Assembly: GCF_000282475.1 (NCBI RefSeq)
Contig: NZ_AKJF01000133.1
Coordinates: forward strand, 1-45,166
Length of the DNA: 45,166 bases
From: Pseudomonas sp. GM78
Lineage (GTDB): Bacteria; Pseudomonadota; Gammaproteobacteria; Pseudomonadales; Pseudomonadaceae
Direction of reading: 5' to 3'
Position numbers and translations under genes: made by a program. The notes beneath the pieces were generated by a model. It saw only the letters and a list, made by a program, of their open reading frames with translations. It was not told the origin of the DNA and searched no databases. Shown in pieces: positions 35,320-43,412 of this stretch (position 1 is the stretch's first letter; each line of letters opens with the position of its first letter).

Positions 35320-36453
35320 ATGGATTTTGAACTCAATGAAGACCAGCGTGCCATTGCCGAAATGGCGGGCAGCCTGATGAGCGACTACTGCACCGACGAG
35401 CGCCTGCGTGACTGGGATCTGTCGGGGCAAGCCTACATGCATGAACTGTGGTCCGGTTGTGTGGAAACCGGCCTGCATGCCTTGGCCATCCCCGAAGCGG
35501 CCGGTGGCAGCGGGCTGGGCATGACCGAGCTGATGCAGATCCTCGATGCCCAGGGTGGCGCTTTGGCGCAAGTGCCGCTGTGGCGTCACCAGCTGGCGGC
35601 GGCCACCCTGGCCGAATTCGGCGGTGCGCCACTGGCGCCCTGGGTTGAACAGGCCGTGACAGCTACGGGGTTGCTGACCCTGAGCCTCGATGGCCTGAGC
35701 AACGTGCGCGGCATTGAACTTCAGGCCAGCGCCGAGGCTGACGGCTGGCGGCTGGACGGGCGGGTCGCGGCGCTGGCCCTGGCCGAACAATCGGTGGCGG
35801 CGCTGGTGCTGGCCCTGGTCTCAGGGCTGCCACGGCTGGTGCTGGTAGACCTGGGCCAGGCGGGTATCAGCAGCGTGGCAGGGGTCATGACCCACGGCGA
35901 AGCCCTGGCCGACCTGAACTTCGAAGGCGTCACCCTGGGCAAGCATCAAGTGCTGCCCGAGGCCGCGCTGGACTGGCTGGCACCGCGCTCGATTGCCGCC
36001 CTGGCGGCGTTGCAGCTGGGCGTCAGCGCCGAGCAGGTGCATCGCACCGTGGCTTATGTCAGCGAGCGTGAGCAGTTCGACCGCAGCATCGGCAGCTTCC
36101 AGGCCGTGCAGATGAGTATGGCCGACACCCATGTGCACCTTGAGGTGCTGCGCAGCGCGCTGTGGCAACTGTGCTACCGCCTGGACGCCGGCCTGCCGGC
36201 ACCTGCCGAGGCCCTGGCCACGGCGTACCTGGCCTGCGAGGCCGGGCACCGCATCGGGCACACCGCACAGCATGTGCACGGCGGTATCGGCGTCGACCTG
36301 ACGTACCCGATCCACCGGTTCCTCTATTGGAGCCGGGCGCTGAGCAGTGCATTGGGAGGATCGTCGGTGATCCTGGAACGCCTCGGCGACTGGCTGAGCG
36401 ATAACGACACCTTGGGATGGAAATATGACCTCGATGAACACCAAGCGCTTTGA
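35320..36453 (+). CDS. chsE1: Acyl-CoA dehydrogenase subunit, ChsE1/FadE28-like
   Basis: The 377-residue protein has the acyl-CoA dehydrogenase fold, including the FAD-contacting REQFDRSIGSFQAVQ segment and the HVHGGIGVDLTYPIHRF helix. The C-terminal position of the usual catalytic glutamate reads RALSSALGG, with no Glu. Steroid acyl-CoA dehydrogenases are alpha2beta2 heteromers in which only one subunit type carries the catalytic base. This is therefore probably the non-catalytic partner of the ChsE2-like protein at 38053. Its 3' end overlaps the next gene by 29 bases. Confidence 0.8.
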   Translation: MDFELNEDQRAIAEMAGSLMSDYCTDERLRDWDLSGQAYMHELWSGCVETGLHALAIPEAAGGSGLGMTELMQILDAQGGALAQVPLWRHQLAAATLAEFGGAPLAPWVEQAVTATGLLTLSLDGLSNVRGIELQASAEADGWRLDGRVAALALAEQSVAALVLALVSGLPRLVLVDLGQAGISSVAGVMTHGEALADLNFEGVTLGKHQVLPEAALDWLAPRSIAALAALQLGVSAEQVHRTVAYVSEREQFDRSIGSFQAVQMSMADTHVHLEVLRSALWQLCYRLDAGLPAPAEALATAYLACEAGHRIGHTAQHVHGGIGVDLTYPIHRFLYWSRALSSALGGSSVILERLGDWLSDNDTLGWKYDLDEHQAL

Positions 36454-36844
36454 AGACGTGCACACCGGCGAACAACTGCCCGAGCTGACGATTCCGATCA
36501 CGGTCGGCCTGATTGCCGGCGGTGCGATTGCCACCCGCGACTACTTTCCCGGCCACCATGACCTGGAGGCGGCTCGTGCGCTGGGTTCGTCGCATATCTT
36601 CATGAACATCCTGACCACCAACGGCCTGGTGCAACGCTTCATCGAGCAGTGGAGCGGCCCGCAGGTGCAGTTCCGTTCGCTGAAAATCAAGCTAGGCGCG
36701 CCGAACTACCCCGGTGACAGCATGATCTTCAGCGGCGAAGTGACCCATCAGGATGCTGCTACACGCACCCTGGAAGTGACCCTCAAGGGCAAAAACTCCA
36801 TGGGCAATCACGTGACCGGTACGGTCGCGCTGGTTCTGCCCTAA
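36425..36844 (+). CDS. chsH1: Single-domain MaoC hydratase, ChsH1-like
   Basis: The 139-residue hot-dog protein carries the hydratase-2 dyad D39-x4-H44 in ATRDYFPGHHD, so it should be the catalytic subunit. Its partner is the two-domain protein at 34334, which lacks a clear dyad. In mycobacteria the pair hydrates the C17-C20 double bond of the three-carbon steroid side chain. The frame starts inside the preceding acyl-CoA dehydrogenase gene; an alternative ATG lies three codons later. The aldolase gene follows after 19 bp. Confidence 0.85.
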   Translation: MTSMNTKRFEDVHTGEQLPELTIPITVGLIAGGAIATRDYFPGHHDLEAARALGSSHIFMNILTTNGLVQRFIEQWSGPQVQFRSLKIKLGAPNYPGDSMIFSGEVTHQDAATRTLEVTLKGKNSMGNHVTGTVALVLP

Positions 36845-36863
36845 TTCGCGGGAGACATCACAG

Positions 36864-38042
36864 ATGACGAATTCGTCGATTTCCGGGCGCGCCGCCATTG
36901 TCGGGCTGGGCGCGACCGAGTTTTCCAAGAATTCCGGGCGCACCGAACTGCGCCTGGCCATGGAAGCGACCCTGGCGGCGCTCAAGGACGCCGGCATCGA
37001 TCCCTCCGAGGTCGAGGGCTTCAGTTCCTATTCGGTAGACAAGGTTCCGGAGTATGAAATTGCCCGCCTGCTGGGCTGCAAGGACGTCAAGTTCTTCTCC
37101 CAAGTGCCCCACGGTGGTGGCGCCGCCTGCGGGCCGGTGATGCATGCGGCGATGGCGGTGGCCACAGGCGTGGCCAAGGTGGTGGTGGTCTATCGGGCGA
37201 TGAACGAACGCTCCTGGTACCGCTTCGGCACCGGCAGTTACGGCTTTGCCTCGACGCCGACCTTCGAGAACGTCAATTACGGCTGGTACATGCCTCACGG
37301 CTTCCACACCCCGGCGGCCTGGGTCGGGATGTTTGCCCAGCGCTACATGCACACCTACGGCGCCACCTCCGAGGACTTCGGCCGGGTCGCGGTAGCGGTA
37401 CGCGATTTCGCCGCCACCAACCCCCAGGCGTTTTTCTACGGCAAGCCGATTACCCTCGAAGAGCACCAGGCTTCGCGCTGGATCTGCGAGCCGCTGCACT
37501 TGCTTGACTGCTGCCAGGAATCCGATGGCGCGGTGGCCATGGTCATCACCTCGGCGGAGCGCGCCCGCGACCTGCCGCAAAAGCCGGTGATCATCAAGGC
37601 CGGGGCCCAGGGCATCGCCGCGGGGCAGCAAGTGATGACCTCCTACTACCGTGACGACATCACCGGCTTGCCGGAGATGGGCGTGGTCGCCAGGGAGCTG
37701 TACAGCCAGTCGCGCCTGGGCCCGCAAGACTTGCAGACGGCGGTCATCTACGACCACTTCACGCCTTTCGTGTTGCCGCAACTGGAAGAATTCGGCCTGG
37801 CCAAGCGCGGCGAGGCCAAGGAATTCATTCGCGCCGGGCACCATGCCCGTGGCGGTAAATTCCCGATCAACACCCATGGCGGTCAGTTGGGCGAGGCCTA
37901 CATCCACGGCATGAACGGTATCGCCGAAGCGGTGCGACAGGTCCGTGGCACGGCGGTCAACCAGGTGGACAGTGTGGAAAACGTGCTGGTGACCGCCGGG
38001 ACCGGCGTGCCTACCAGCGGCCTGATTCTCGGCGCGGTATAA
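36864..38042 (+). CDS. ltp2: Thiolase-fold retro-aldolase, Ltp2-like
   Basis: This 392-residue protein has the SCP2-thiolase fold, but the segment that normally holds the nucleophilic cysteine reads GGGAACGP, without a clear thiolase CSxG. Y296 (VIYDHFTPF) and Y346 (GEAYIHGMN) sit two residues from the positions of the two tyrosines (294 and 344) proposed as catalytic in Ltp2. Ltp2 is a retro-aldolase that cleaves the hydrated steroid side chain to a 17-ketosteroid plus propionyl-CoA. It works in complex with the DUF35 domain of ChsH2, encoded here at 34334. The operon order supports this strongly. Confidence 0.85.
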   Translation: MTNSSISGRAAIVGLGATEFSKNSGRTELRLAMEATLAALKDAGIDPSEVEGFSSYSVDKVPEYEIARLLGCKDVKFFSQVPHGGGAACGPVMHAAMAVATGVAKVVVVYRAMNERSWYRFGTGSYGFASTPTFENVNYGWYMPHGFHTPAAWVGMFAQRYMHTYGATSEDFGRVAVAVRDFAATNPQAFFYGKPITLEEHQASRWICEPLHLLDCCQESDGAVAMVITSAERARDLPQKPVIIKAGAQGIAAGQQVMTSYYRDDITGLPEMGVVARELYSQSRLGPQDLQTAVIYDHFTPFVLPQLEEFGLAKRGEAKEFIRAGHHARGGKFPINTHGGQLGEAYIHGMNGIAEAVRQVRGTAVNQVDSVENVLVTAGTGVPTSGLILGAV

Positions 38043-38052
38043 GGAGCGTCTC

Positions 38053-39222
38053 ATGTTCGTCGATCTCACCCCCGAACAACGTGCTCTGAGGCTCAAGGTC
38101 CGGGACTATTTCCAGAACCTGATGACCCCCGAGCTCCGCCAGCAAATGCGTGGCACCGAAGGCGGCGAGCTGTTTCGCCGCACCATCGCCCAGATCGGCC
38201 GTGATGGCTGGCTGGCCGTCGGCTGGCCCAAGGCTTACGGCGGCCAGGGCTACGCGGCCACCGAGCAGTTGATCTTCTTCGAAGAAGCCAACATTGCCGG
38301 CGCGCCGCTGCCGTTCGTGACCATCAGCACTGTCGGCCCGGCCCTGATGGCGCATGGTTCGGCGCTGCAGAAGGAAAAATTCCTGCCCGGCATTGCCGCC
38401 GGCGAAATCAACTTCGCCATTGGTTACTCCGAAGCCAGCGCCGGCAGTGACCTGGCAGTCCTCAAGACCACTGCCCGCGAAGATGCCGAAGGCTTTGTGG
38501 TCAATGGCAGTAAACTCTGGACGTCTGGCGCCGACTCGGCCGATTACATCTGGCTGGCGGCGCGTACCGACCCTGAGCAGGCGCGGCACAAGGGTATCTC
38601 GATCCTGATTCTCGATACCCGGGCCGAAGGATTTTCCAGCACCCTGATTCCGACTTCCGGCAACCCCACGGCCGCCACGTATTACGATAACGTACGGGTG
38701 CCGCGGAACATGCTGGTGGGCGAGTTGCACGGTGGCTGGAAACTCATCACCGCGCAGCTCAACCACGAACGCCTGGGGCTGGGAGCATGGTCCGACAAAG
38801 TCGTCAGCCTGTTCAGCCGGGTCTACTTGTGGGCACGTTGTGCCGATGAACAGGGCCACCGCGCCACCGATCATGCGTGGGTACGGCGCGACCTGGCCGA
38901 GTGTTATGCAAGGCTTGAAGCCATGCGCCTGATCAACTTTCGCATCGCCGCCGACCTTGAGCGCGATCGGGTCGACGTAGCGCTGGCCTCCACGACCAAG
39001 GTCTATGGCTCGGAGTCGGCGATCGAGATCCTGCGCAAGTTGTCGGCCATTGTCGGTGCCAGCGGGCTGACCCGGGCAGGTTCTGCGGCAGCTTATCTGC
39101 TCGGCGAGCTGGAGTATGAAGTGCGGGCGTCGGTCAACCTGACCTTTGGCGGCGGCACCAATGAAATCCAGCGCGAGTTGATCGCCCAGTTTGGCCTGGG
39201 GATGCCGCGCACCAGGCGCTGA
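38053..39222 (+). CDS. chsE2: Acyl-CoA dehydrogenase, ChsE2/FadE29-like catalytic subunit
   Basis: The 389-residue flavoprotein has GYSEASAGSDLAVLKTTA at about 124-141 and LWTSGADSADYIW for FAD and substrate contacts. It has the probable catalytic base E239 in the LNHERLGLG helix and the C-terminal FGGGTNEIQRELIAQFGLGMPR. These match FadE29, the catalytic half of the ChsE1-ChsE2 heterotetramer, which dehydrogenates the three-carbon side-chain CoA ester. It starts ten bases after the aldolase stop. Confidence 0.85.
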   Translation: MFVDLTPEQRALRLKVRDYFQNLMTPELRQQMRGTEGGELFRRTIAQIGRDGWLAVGWPKAYGGQGYAATEQLIFFEEANIAGAPLPFVTISTVGPALMAHGSALQKEKFLPGIAAGEINFAIGYSEASAGSDLAVLKTTAREDAEGFVVNGSKLWTSGADSADYIWLAARTDPEQARHKGISILILDTRAEGFSSTLIPTSGNPTAATYYDNVRVPRNMLVGELHGGWKLITAQLNHERLGLGAWSDKVVSLFSRVYLWARCADEQGHRATDHAWVRRDLAECYARLEAMRLINFRIAADLERDRVDVALASTTKVYGSESAIEILRKLSAIVGASGLTRAGSAAAYLLGELEYEVRASVNLTFGGGTNEIQRELIAQFGLGMPRTRR

Positions 39223-39275
39223 GTCAGGCTGTACCCTTGATGCGAATAACAATAACGTCCCTTTCAGGTGAACGA

Positions 39276-40463
39276 ATGAGCGCAATCGAACAATTCAGGC
39301 AAGCGACGCGCGACTGGCTGGAGGCCAATTGCCCAGCGTCGCTGCGCACCGCCACTCCCGAGGGCGAGATGGTCTGGGGTGGTCGTCATGTAGCCTTTCC
39401 CAATGAAGACGCCCGCCTCTGGTTCGAGCGTATGCGCGACAAAGGCTGGTTCTGTCCGCAATGGCCCAGCGAGTATGGCGGTGGTGGACTGAGCGCCGAA
39501 TACAACGCGGTACTGGAAAGCGAACTGCGTCGGCTCAAATGTCGACCGGCGCAAATCAACCTGGGTATCTGGATGCTCGGTCCGGTGCTGCTGGAGTTCG
39601 GCAGCGAAGCGCAGAAGCAGGCGCTGTTGCCACCCATGTGCCGCGGTGAGGTGCGCTGGTGCCAGGGCTTTTCCGAGCCCAATGCCGGTTCCGACCTGGC
39701 CAGTTTGAAAACCTCGGCCATCGCCGATGGCGATGACTTCGTGGTCAATGGCACCAAGATCTGGACCTCCTACGGCGACAAATCCGACTGGATGTACGCC
39801 TTGGTGCGCACCGATCCCAAGGCGCCCAAGCACCAGGGCATCAGCCTGATCGTGCTGGACATGAAAAGCCCGGGAGTCAGCGTTTCGCCGATTGACCTGA
39901 TCAGCGGCAAGTCGGCGTTTTGCCAGGTGTTCTTCGACAATGTGCGGGTCCCGCAGAGCCAGTTGATCGGGCCGCTAAACGGTGGCTGGAACCTGGGCAA
40001 GAGCCTGTTGCAGCACGAGCGCAGGGCCATGTCCAAGTTTGGCGAATTCAGCCTGCCGACACACTTTCATCTGCTGCCGTTGATCGAACGTTACCTGCCA
40101 GACAGCCAGTCGCCCGCTGACCAGGCCCTGCGCGCCCGCGCCCAGGCCTGCGCAATGGACGAACATGCCTACAACCTCACCGTGCAGCGCATGGGCGAGG
40201 AGGCCAGGGCTGGCCTGGACACCAGCGCGATCATGGCGATCATGAAGCTGGTGCATACCGAGCAGGAGCGCGACAAGTTCGAGATCCTCCTCGATGCCCT
40301 CGGCTACCGCGCGTTGGGCCTTGAAGGCGAGCCGTTCAGCAGCGAGGAACTGGCCGTCACCCGAGGCTGGCTCAACAGCTTTGCCCTGACCATCTCTGGC
40401 GGTTCGTCGGAAGTGCAGTTGAATGTCATCGCCAAGCGGGTCTTGAACCTGCCGAGTGTTTAA
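39276..40463 (+). CDS. Acyl-CoA dehydrogenase, catalytic type (second pair)
   Basis: From the ATG at 39276 (after AGGTG) the protein has 395 residues. CQGFSEPNAGSDLASLKTSA, IWTSYGDKSDWMY and the probable base in LLQHERRAMS are present, and the C-terminus ends SGGSSEVQLNVIAKRVLNLP. It looks like the catalytic member of a second steroid-type heteromer, related to FadE26/FadE32-like proteins. Its partner is probably the next gene. Whether it acts on a five-carbon side chain or on a ring C/D intermediate cannot be told from sequence. Confidence 0.82.
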   Translation: MSAIEQFRQATRDWLEANCPASLRTATPEGEMVWGGRHVAFPNEDARLWFERMRDKGWFCPQWPSEYGGGGLSAEYNAVLESELRRLKCRPAQINLGIWMLGPVLLEFGSEAQKQALLPPMCRGEVRWCQGFSEPNAGSDLASLKTSAIADGDDFVVNGTKIWTSYGDKSDWMYALVRTDPKAPKHQGISLIVLDMKSPGVSVSPIDLISGKSAFCQVFFDNVRVPQSQLIGPLNGGWNLGKSLLQHERRAMSKFGEFSLPTHFHLLPLIERYLPDSQSPADQALRARAQACAMDEHAYNLTVQRMGEEARAGLDTSAIMAIMKLVHTEQERDKFEILLDALGYRALGLEGEPFSSEELAVTRGWLNSFALTISGGSSEVQLNVIAKRVLNLPSV

Positions 40464-40476
40464 GGGGAGTGTGACC

Positions 40477-41631
40477 ATGAGTCTGGTGTATAGCGAAGAG
40501 CAACGCCTGTTGGCGGACAGTGCTCGCGAGTTCCTGGCGGCGCGCAGCCCGGTAGCGGCGCAGCGGCGCCTGCGAGACGAGGCCTGCGAACCCGGTTACG
40601 ACCCGCAACTGTGGCAGGAGACAGTTGGCCTGGGCTGGAGCGCGATACCGTTTCCCGAGGCGCTGGGTGGACTGAATTTTGGATGCATGGGCCTGGGGCC
40701 GATTTTCGAGGCCATGGGTAGAAACCTGTCGGCCTCACCGCTGTTGTCCAGTGTGGTGCTCGGTGGTTCGCTGATTCATCTGGCAGGCTCTGCGGCGCAG
40801 CAGGATCAGTGGCTGACGGCGTTGATCAGCGGCGAACGGCGCCTGGCCCTGGCCCTGGATGAAAAACCGCGCCATGGGCCTGTGCACACGGCGCTGACGG
40901 CCACCGCCGAGTCCGGTGGCTATCGTCTGGACGGCGAGAAGTTCTTCGTGATCGATGGCCTGGGTGTCGATGCCTACCTGGTCACTGCACGAACCGACGG
41001 CCAGGCGGGTGAAGAGCAGGGCATCAGCGTGTTCCTGGTGCCGGCAGACACGCCGGGGCTGCAGGTCAGTGCACTGTCGTTGATCGACTCGCGCAATTAC
41101 GCGCAGCTGCGTTTCAGTGCGGTGCAACTGGGCAGCGAAACCTTGCTCGGTACCGTTGGGGCAGCGTGGCCAGCCCTGGATGAAGCGCTGGATCGGGGGC
41201 GTGCGTGCCTGGCTGCGGAGTTGCTTGGCGCCGCCGAGCAGTTGTTCGCCCTGACCCTGGATTACCTCAAGACCCGCGTGCAGTTTGATGCCTTGATCGG
41301 CTCGTTCCAGGCCTTGCAGCATCGTGCGGCGCGCTTGCACGTGGAACTGCAACTGGCCCGCAGCGCCGTGATGGCGGCGTTGTCAGCGCTCGACGACAGC
41401 GCCTTGAGCGCGGCTGAACGTGGGCGCCTGGTGAGCCTGGGCAAATGGAAAGCGGGCGAAGCCGCTGCCCGGATCAGCAATGAAGCGGTGCAGATGCACG
41501 GCGGTATCGGTGTCACCGACGAACTGGATGTGGGCCTTTATCTCAAGCGAATTCGCGTGGTCCAGGCGTGTCTGGGTGACAGTGATTTCCAGTGTGCGCG
41601 CTACGCCGCTTTCGAGTCTTTGGAGAAGTGA
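40477..41631 (+). CDS. Acyl-CoA dehydrogenase subunit lacking the usual catalytic glutamate (second pair)
   Basis: The 384-residue protein starts at the ATG behind GGGGAG and keeps the fold, including VQFDALIGSFQALQHRAARLHVE and VQMHGGIGVTDELDVGLYLKR. The C-terminal segment reads RIRVVQACLGDSDFQ, without the typical catalytic or FAD-binding YEG element. It is probably the structural half of a heteromer with the protein from 39276, as in FadE27- or FadE33-type partners. The gap to the previous gene is 13 bp. Confidence 0.82.
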   Translation: MSLVYSEEQRLLADSAREFLAARSPVAAQRRLRDEACEPGYDPQLWQETVGLGWSAIPFPEALGGLNFGCMGLGPIFEAMGRNLSASPLLSSVVLGGSLIHLAGSAAQQDQWLTALISGERRLALALDEKPRHGPVHTALTATAESGGYRLDGEKFFVIDGLGVDAYLVTARTDGQAGEEQGISVFLVPADTPGLQVSALSLIDSRNYAQLRFSAVQLGSETLLGTVGAAWPALDEALDRGRACLAAELLGAAEQLFALTLDYLKTRVQFDALIGSFQALQHRAARLHVELQLARSAVMAALSALDDSALSAAERGRLVSLGKWKAGEAAARISNEAVQMHGGIGVTDELDVGLYLKRIRVVQACLGDSDFQCARYAAFESLEK

Positions 41632-41635
41632 AAAC

Positions 41636-43324
41636 ATGAAGCTGGAACAGTGGCGCAACGCCTGGCAGCAGTTGATCGGCCCGGGATCGCCGTACGAGGT
41701 GGTGACTTCGCCCAACGGTAACCTGCGGTATTTTCGCCATGCACCACCCAACCTGCTCGATGCCATCGATGCAGGTCGCGTGCACGGTGACCGTGAGTTT
41801 CTGGTGTGGGAGCAGGAGCGGCTGACGTTCGCCGGATTTTTCGACCAGGTCGATCGGCTGGCCGCACAACTGTCCCAACGTTTTTCGGTGAAGCAGGGCG
41901 ATCGGGTGGCTATCGCCATGCGCAACCAGCCGGCCTGGCTGGTGGCCTTTGTCGCGGTGCAACGGTGCGGCGCGGTGTGTGTGCCCCTGAACAGTTGGGG
42001 CCTGCGCGACGAGCTGTTCCATGGCCTGCAGGACAGTGGCGCCCAGGTGCTGGTGTGTGACGAGCAGCGCCTGCGCCTGCTGGCGGGCGACGTGCTCAAC
42101 GAGGGCCTGGTCAGCATTGTGGTCGGTGTACAGGAAGGGCAAGCGCTTGCGCCCAACTGCCAGCGTTTTGAGGCATTGATCCAGGCCCCGGTGCTGGCGT
42201 TGCCGGCCATCACCATCGACCCCGATGACCCGGCGCTGATCCTCTATACCTCCGGTACCACCAGTCGGGCCAAGGGTGTGCTGTCAAGCCACCGCGCCAT
42301 TTGCCAGGCGCTGACGGCCCTGGAGTTCCAGTCAGCGTTCTGCGCTGTGAGTTCGCCCGAGCGCATCCAGGCGGTGATCGACAGCGGCCTGGCGCCGACC
42401 AACCTGATGGCGGTGCCGCTGTTCCATGTCAGCGGCCTGCACGCGCAGTTTCTGCTGGCCCTGCGCAGCGGACGACGCTTGTTGCTGATGTACAAGTGGG
42501 ACGTCGACAAGGCCTTTGACCTGATTCGCGACGAGCGCTGTACCCAGTTCAACGGTGCACCGGTGATGATGCAGCAATTGCTCGGCTCGCCACGCTTTGA
42601 CAGCACCGACAGCGACAGCCTCTACGGCCTCGGCCTGGGAGGGGCGCTGGCGCCGAGCCGGCTGCTGGCGCAGATCAGCAAGCGCAAGCCCAAGGCGATT
42701 GGCGGCAGTGGTTACGGCCTGACCGAGAGCAACGGCATCGGCGCGGCGGTGGGTGGCGACCAGTTCGTGTACAAACCCGATTCGGTGGGCTGGCCGCTGC
42801 CGATCGTTGATGTGTGTATCGGTCCCGACCCGTATTCGCCGCTGCCAGCAGGGCAAAGCGGCCTGATCTGGCTGCGTTCGCCAACGCTGATGAGCGCCTA
42901 CTGGCGCTTGCCCGAAGCCAGTGCCCAGACGTTGCAGGACGGCTGGCTGGACACCGGTGACATCGGCCTGCTGGATGACGAGGGCTTCCTCTACATCACC
43001 GACCGGGCGAAGGACCTGATCAACCGTGCGGGGGAAAAGATTTCCGCCAGTGAAGTGGAGTCCTGTATCTGCGAAATGCCCGGGGTCGTTGAAGCGGCCG
43101 CCTTTGCGGTGGCCGATGAGGAGTTGGGTGAGCGCCTGGTGCTGGTATTGCGCAGCGAACTTGATCCGGCGCCGACCCGGGAGCAGGTGTGTGCCTTTAT
43201 CGGCCAGCGCCTTGCCGCCTACAAGGTACCAGCCGAGGTACATGGTTTTCAGGAGCCGCTGCCACGTAATGCGTCGGGCAAATTGATCAAGGCACAGATC
43301 CGTGAATTATTGGTCAGTGCCTGA
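41636..43324 (+). CDS. Steroid-type acyl-CoA synthetase
   Basis: This 562-residue adenylate-forming enzyme has the P-loop LILYTSGTTSRAKGV near residues 201-215, with the unusual TTSRAKG in place of TTGxPKG. GWLDTGDIG, ITDRAKDLINRAGEKIS and the catalytic K549 (NASGKLI) are also present. It starts four bases after the preceding stop. It would attach CoA to a steroid side-chain carboxylate before dehydrogenation by one of the upstream pairs. Together with the FadD3-type enzyme the cluster has two ligases, matching separate side-chain and ring C/D activation steps. Confidence 0.85.
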   Translation: MKLEQWRNAWQQLIGPGSPYEVVTSPNGNLRYFRHAPPNLLDAIDAGRVHGDREFLVWEQERLTFAGFFDQVDRLAAQLSQRFSVKQGDRVAIAMRNQPAWLVAFVAVQRCGAVCVPLNSWGLRDELFHGLQDSGAQVLVCDEQRLRLLAGDVLNEGLVSIVVGVQEGQALAPNCQRFEALIQAPVLALPAITIDPDDPALILYTSGTTSRAKGVLSSHRAICQALTALEFQSAFCAVSSPERIQAVIDSGLAPTNLMAVPLFHVSGLHAQFLLALRSGRRLLLMYKWDVDKAFDLIRDERCTQFNGAPVMMQQLLGSPRFDSTDSDSLYGLGLGGALAPSRLLAQISKRKPKAIGGSGYGLTESNGIGAAVGGDQFVYKPDSVGWPLPIVDVCIGPDPYSPLPAGQSGLIWLRSPTLMSAYWRLPEASAQTLQDGWLDTGDIGLLDDEGFLYITDRAKDLINRAGEKISASEVESCICEMPGVVEAAAFAVADEELGERLVLVLRSELDPAPTREQVCAFIGQRLAAYKVPAEVHGFQEPLPRNASGKLIKAQIRELLVSA

Positions 43325-43329
43325 CTGAT

Positions 43330-43373
43330 TAGTCTTTCCGGACGATGTTCTCCCCAGCAGATCAGGAACAATG
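43330..43373 (+). promoter_or_regulatory. Putative operator D with promoter of the DUF1329 gene
   Basis: TAGTCT-TTCC-GGACGA at 43330-43345 begins five bases after the ligase stop codon. A -10-like AACAAT at 43367-43372 follows after 21 nt. The layout repeats that of the other three sites and gives the DUF1329 gene its own start within the regulon. Confidence 0.5.
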
Positions 43374-43412
43374 GAGTACCCCAGTAGTCCTGGTCTGCGA
43401 AGGAGCCAATCG

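Noticed and set aside
36864-38042. Reading this gene as a beta-oxidation thiolase
   Set aside because: The nucleophile segment lacks the thiolase CSxG pattern, and the neighbours are the ChsH1/ChsH2 pair that works with Ltp2-type aldolases.
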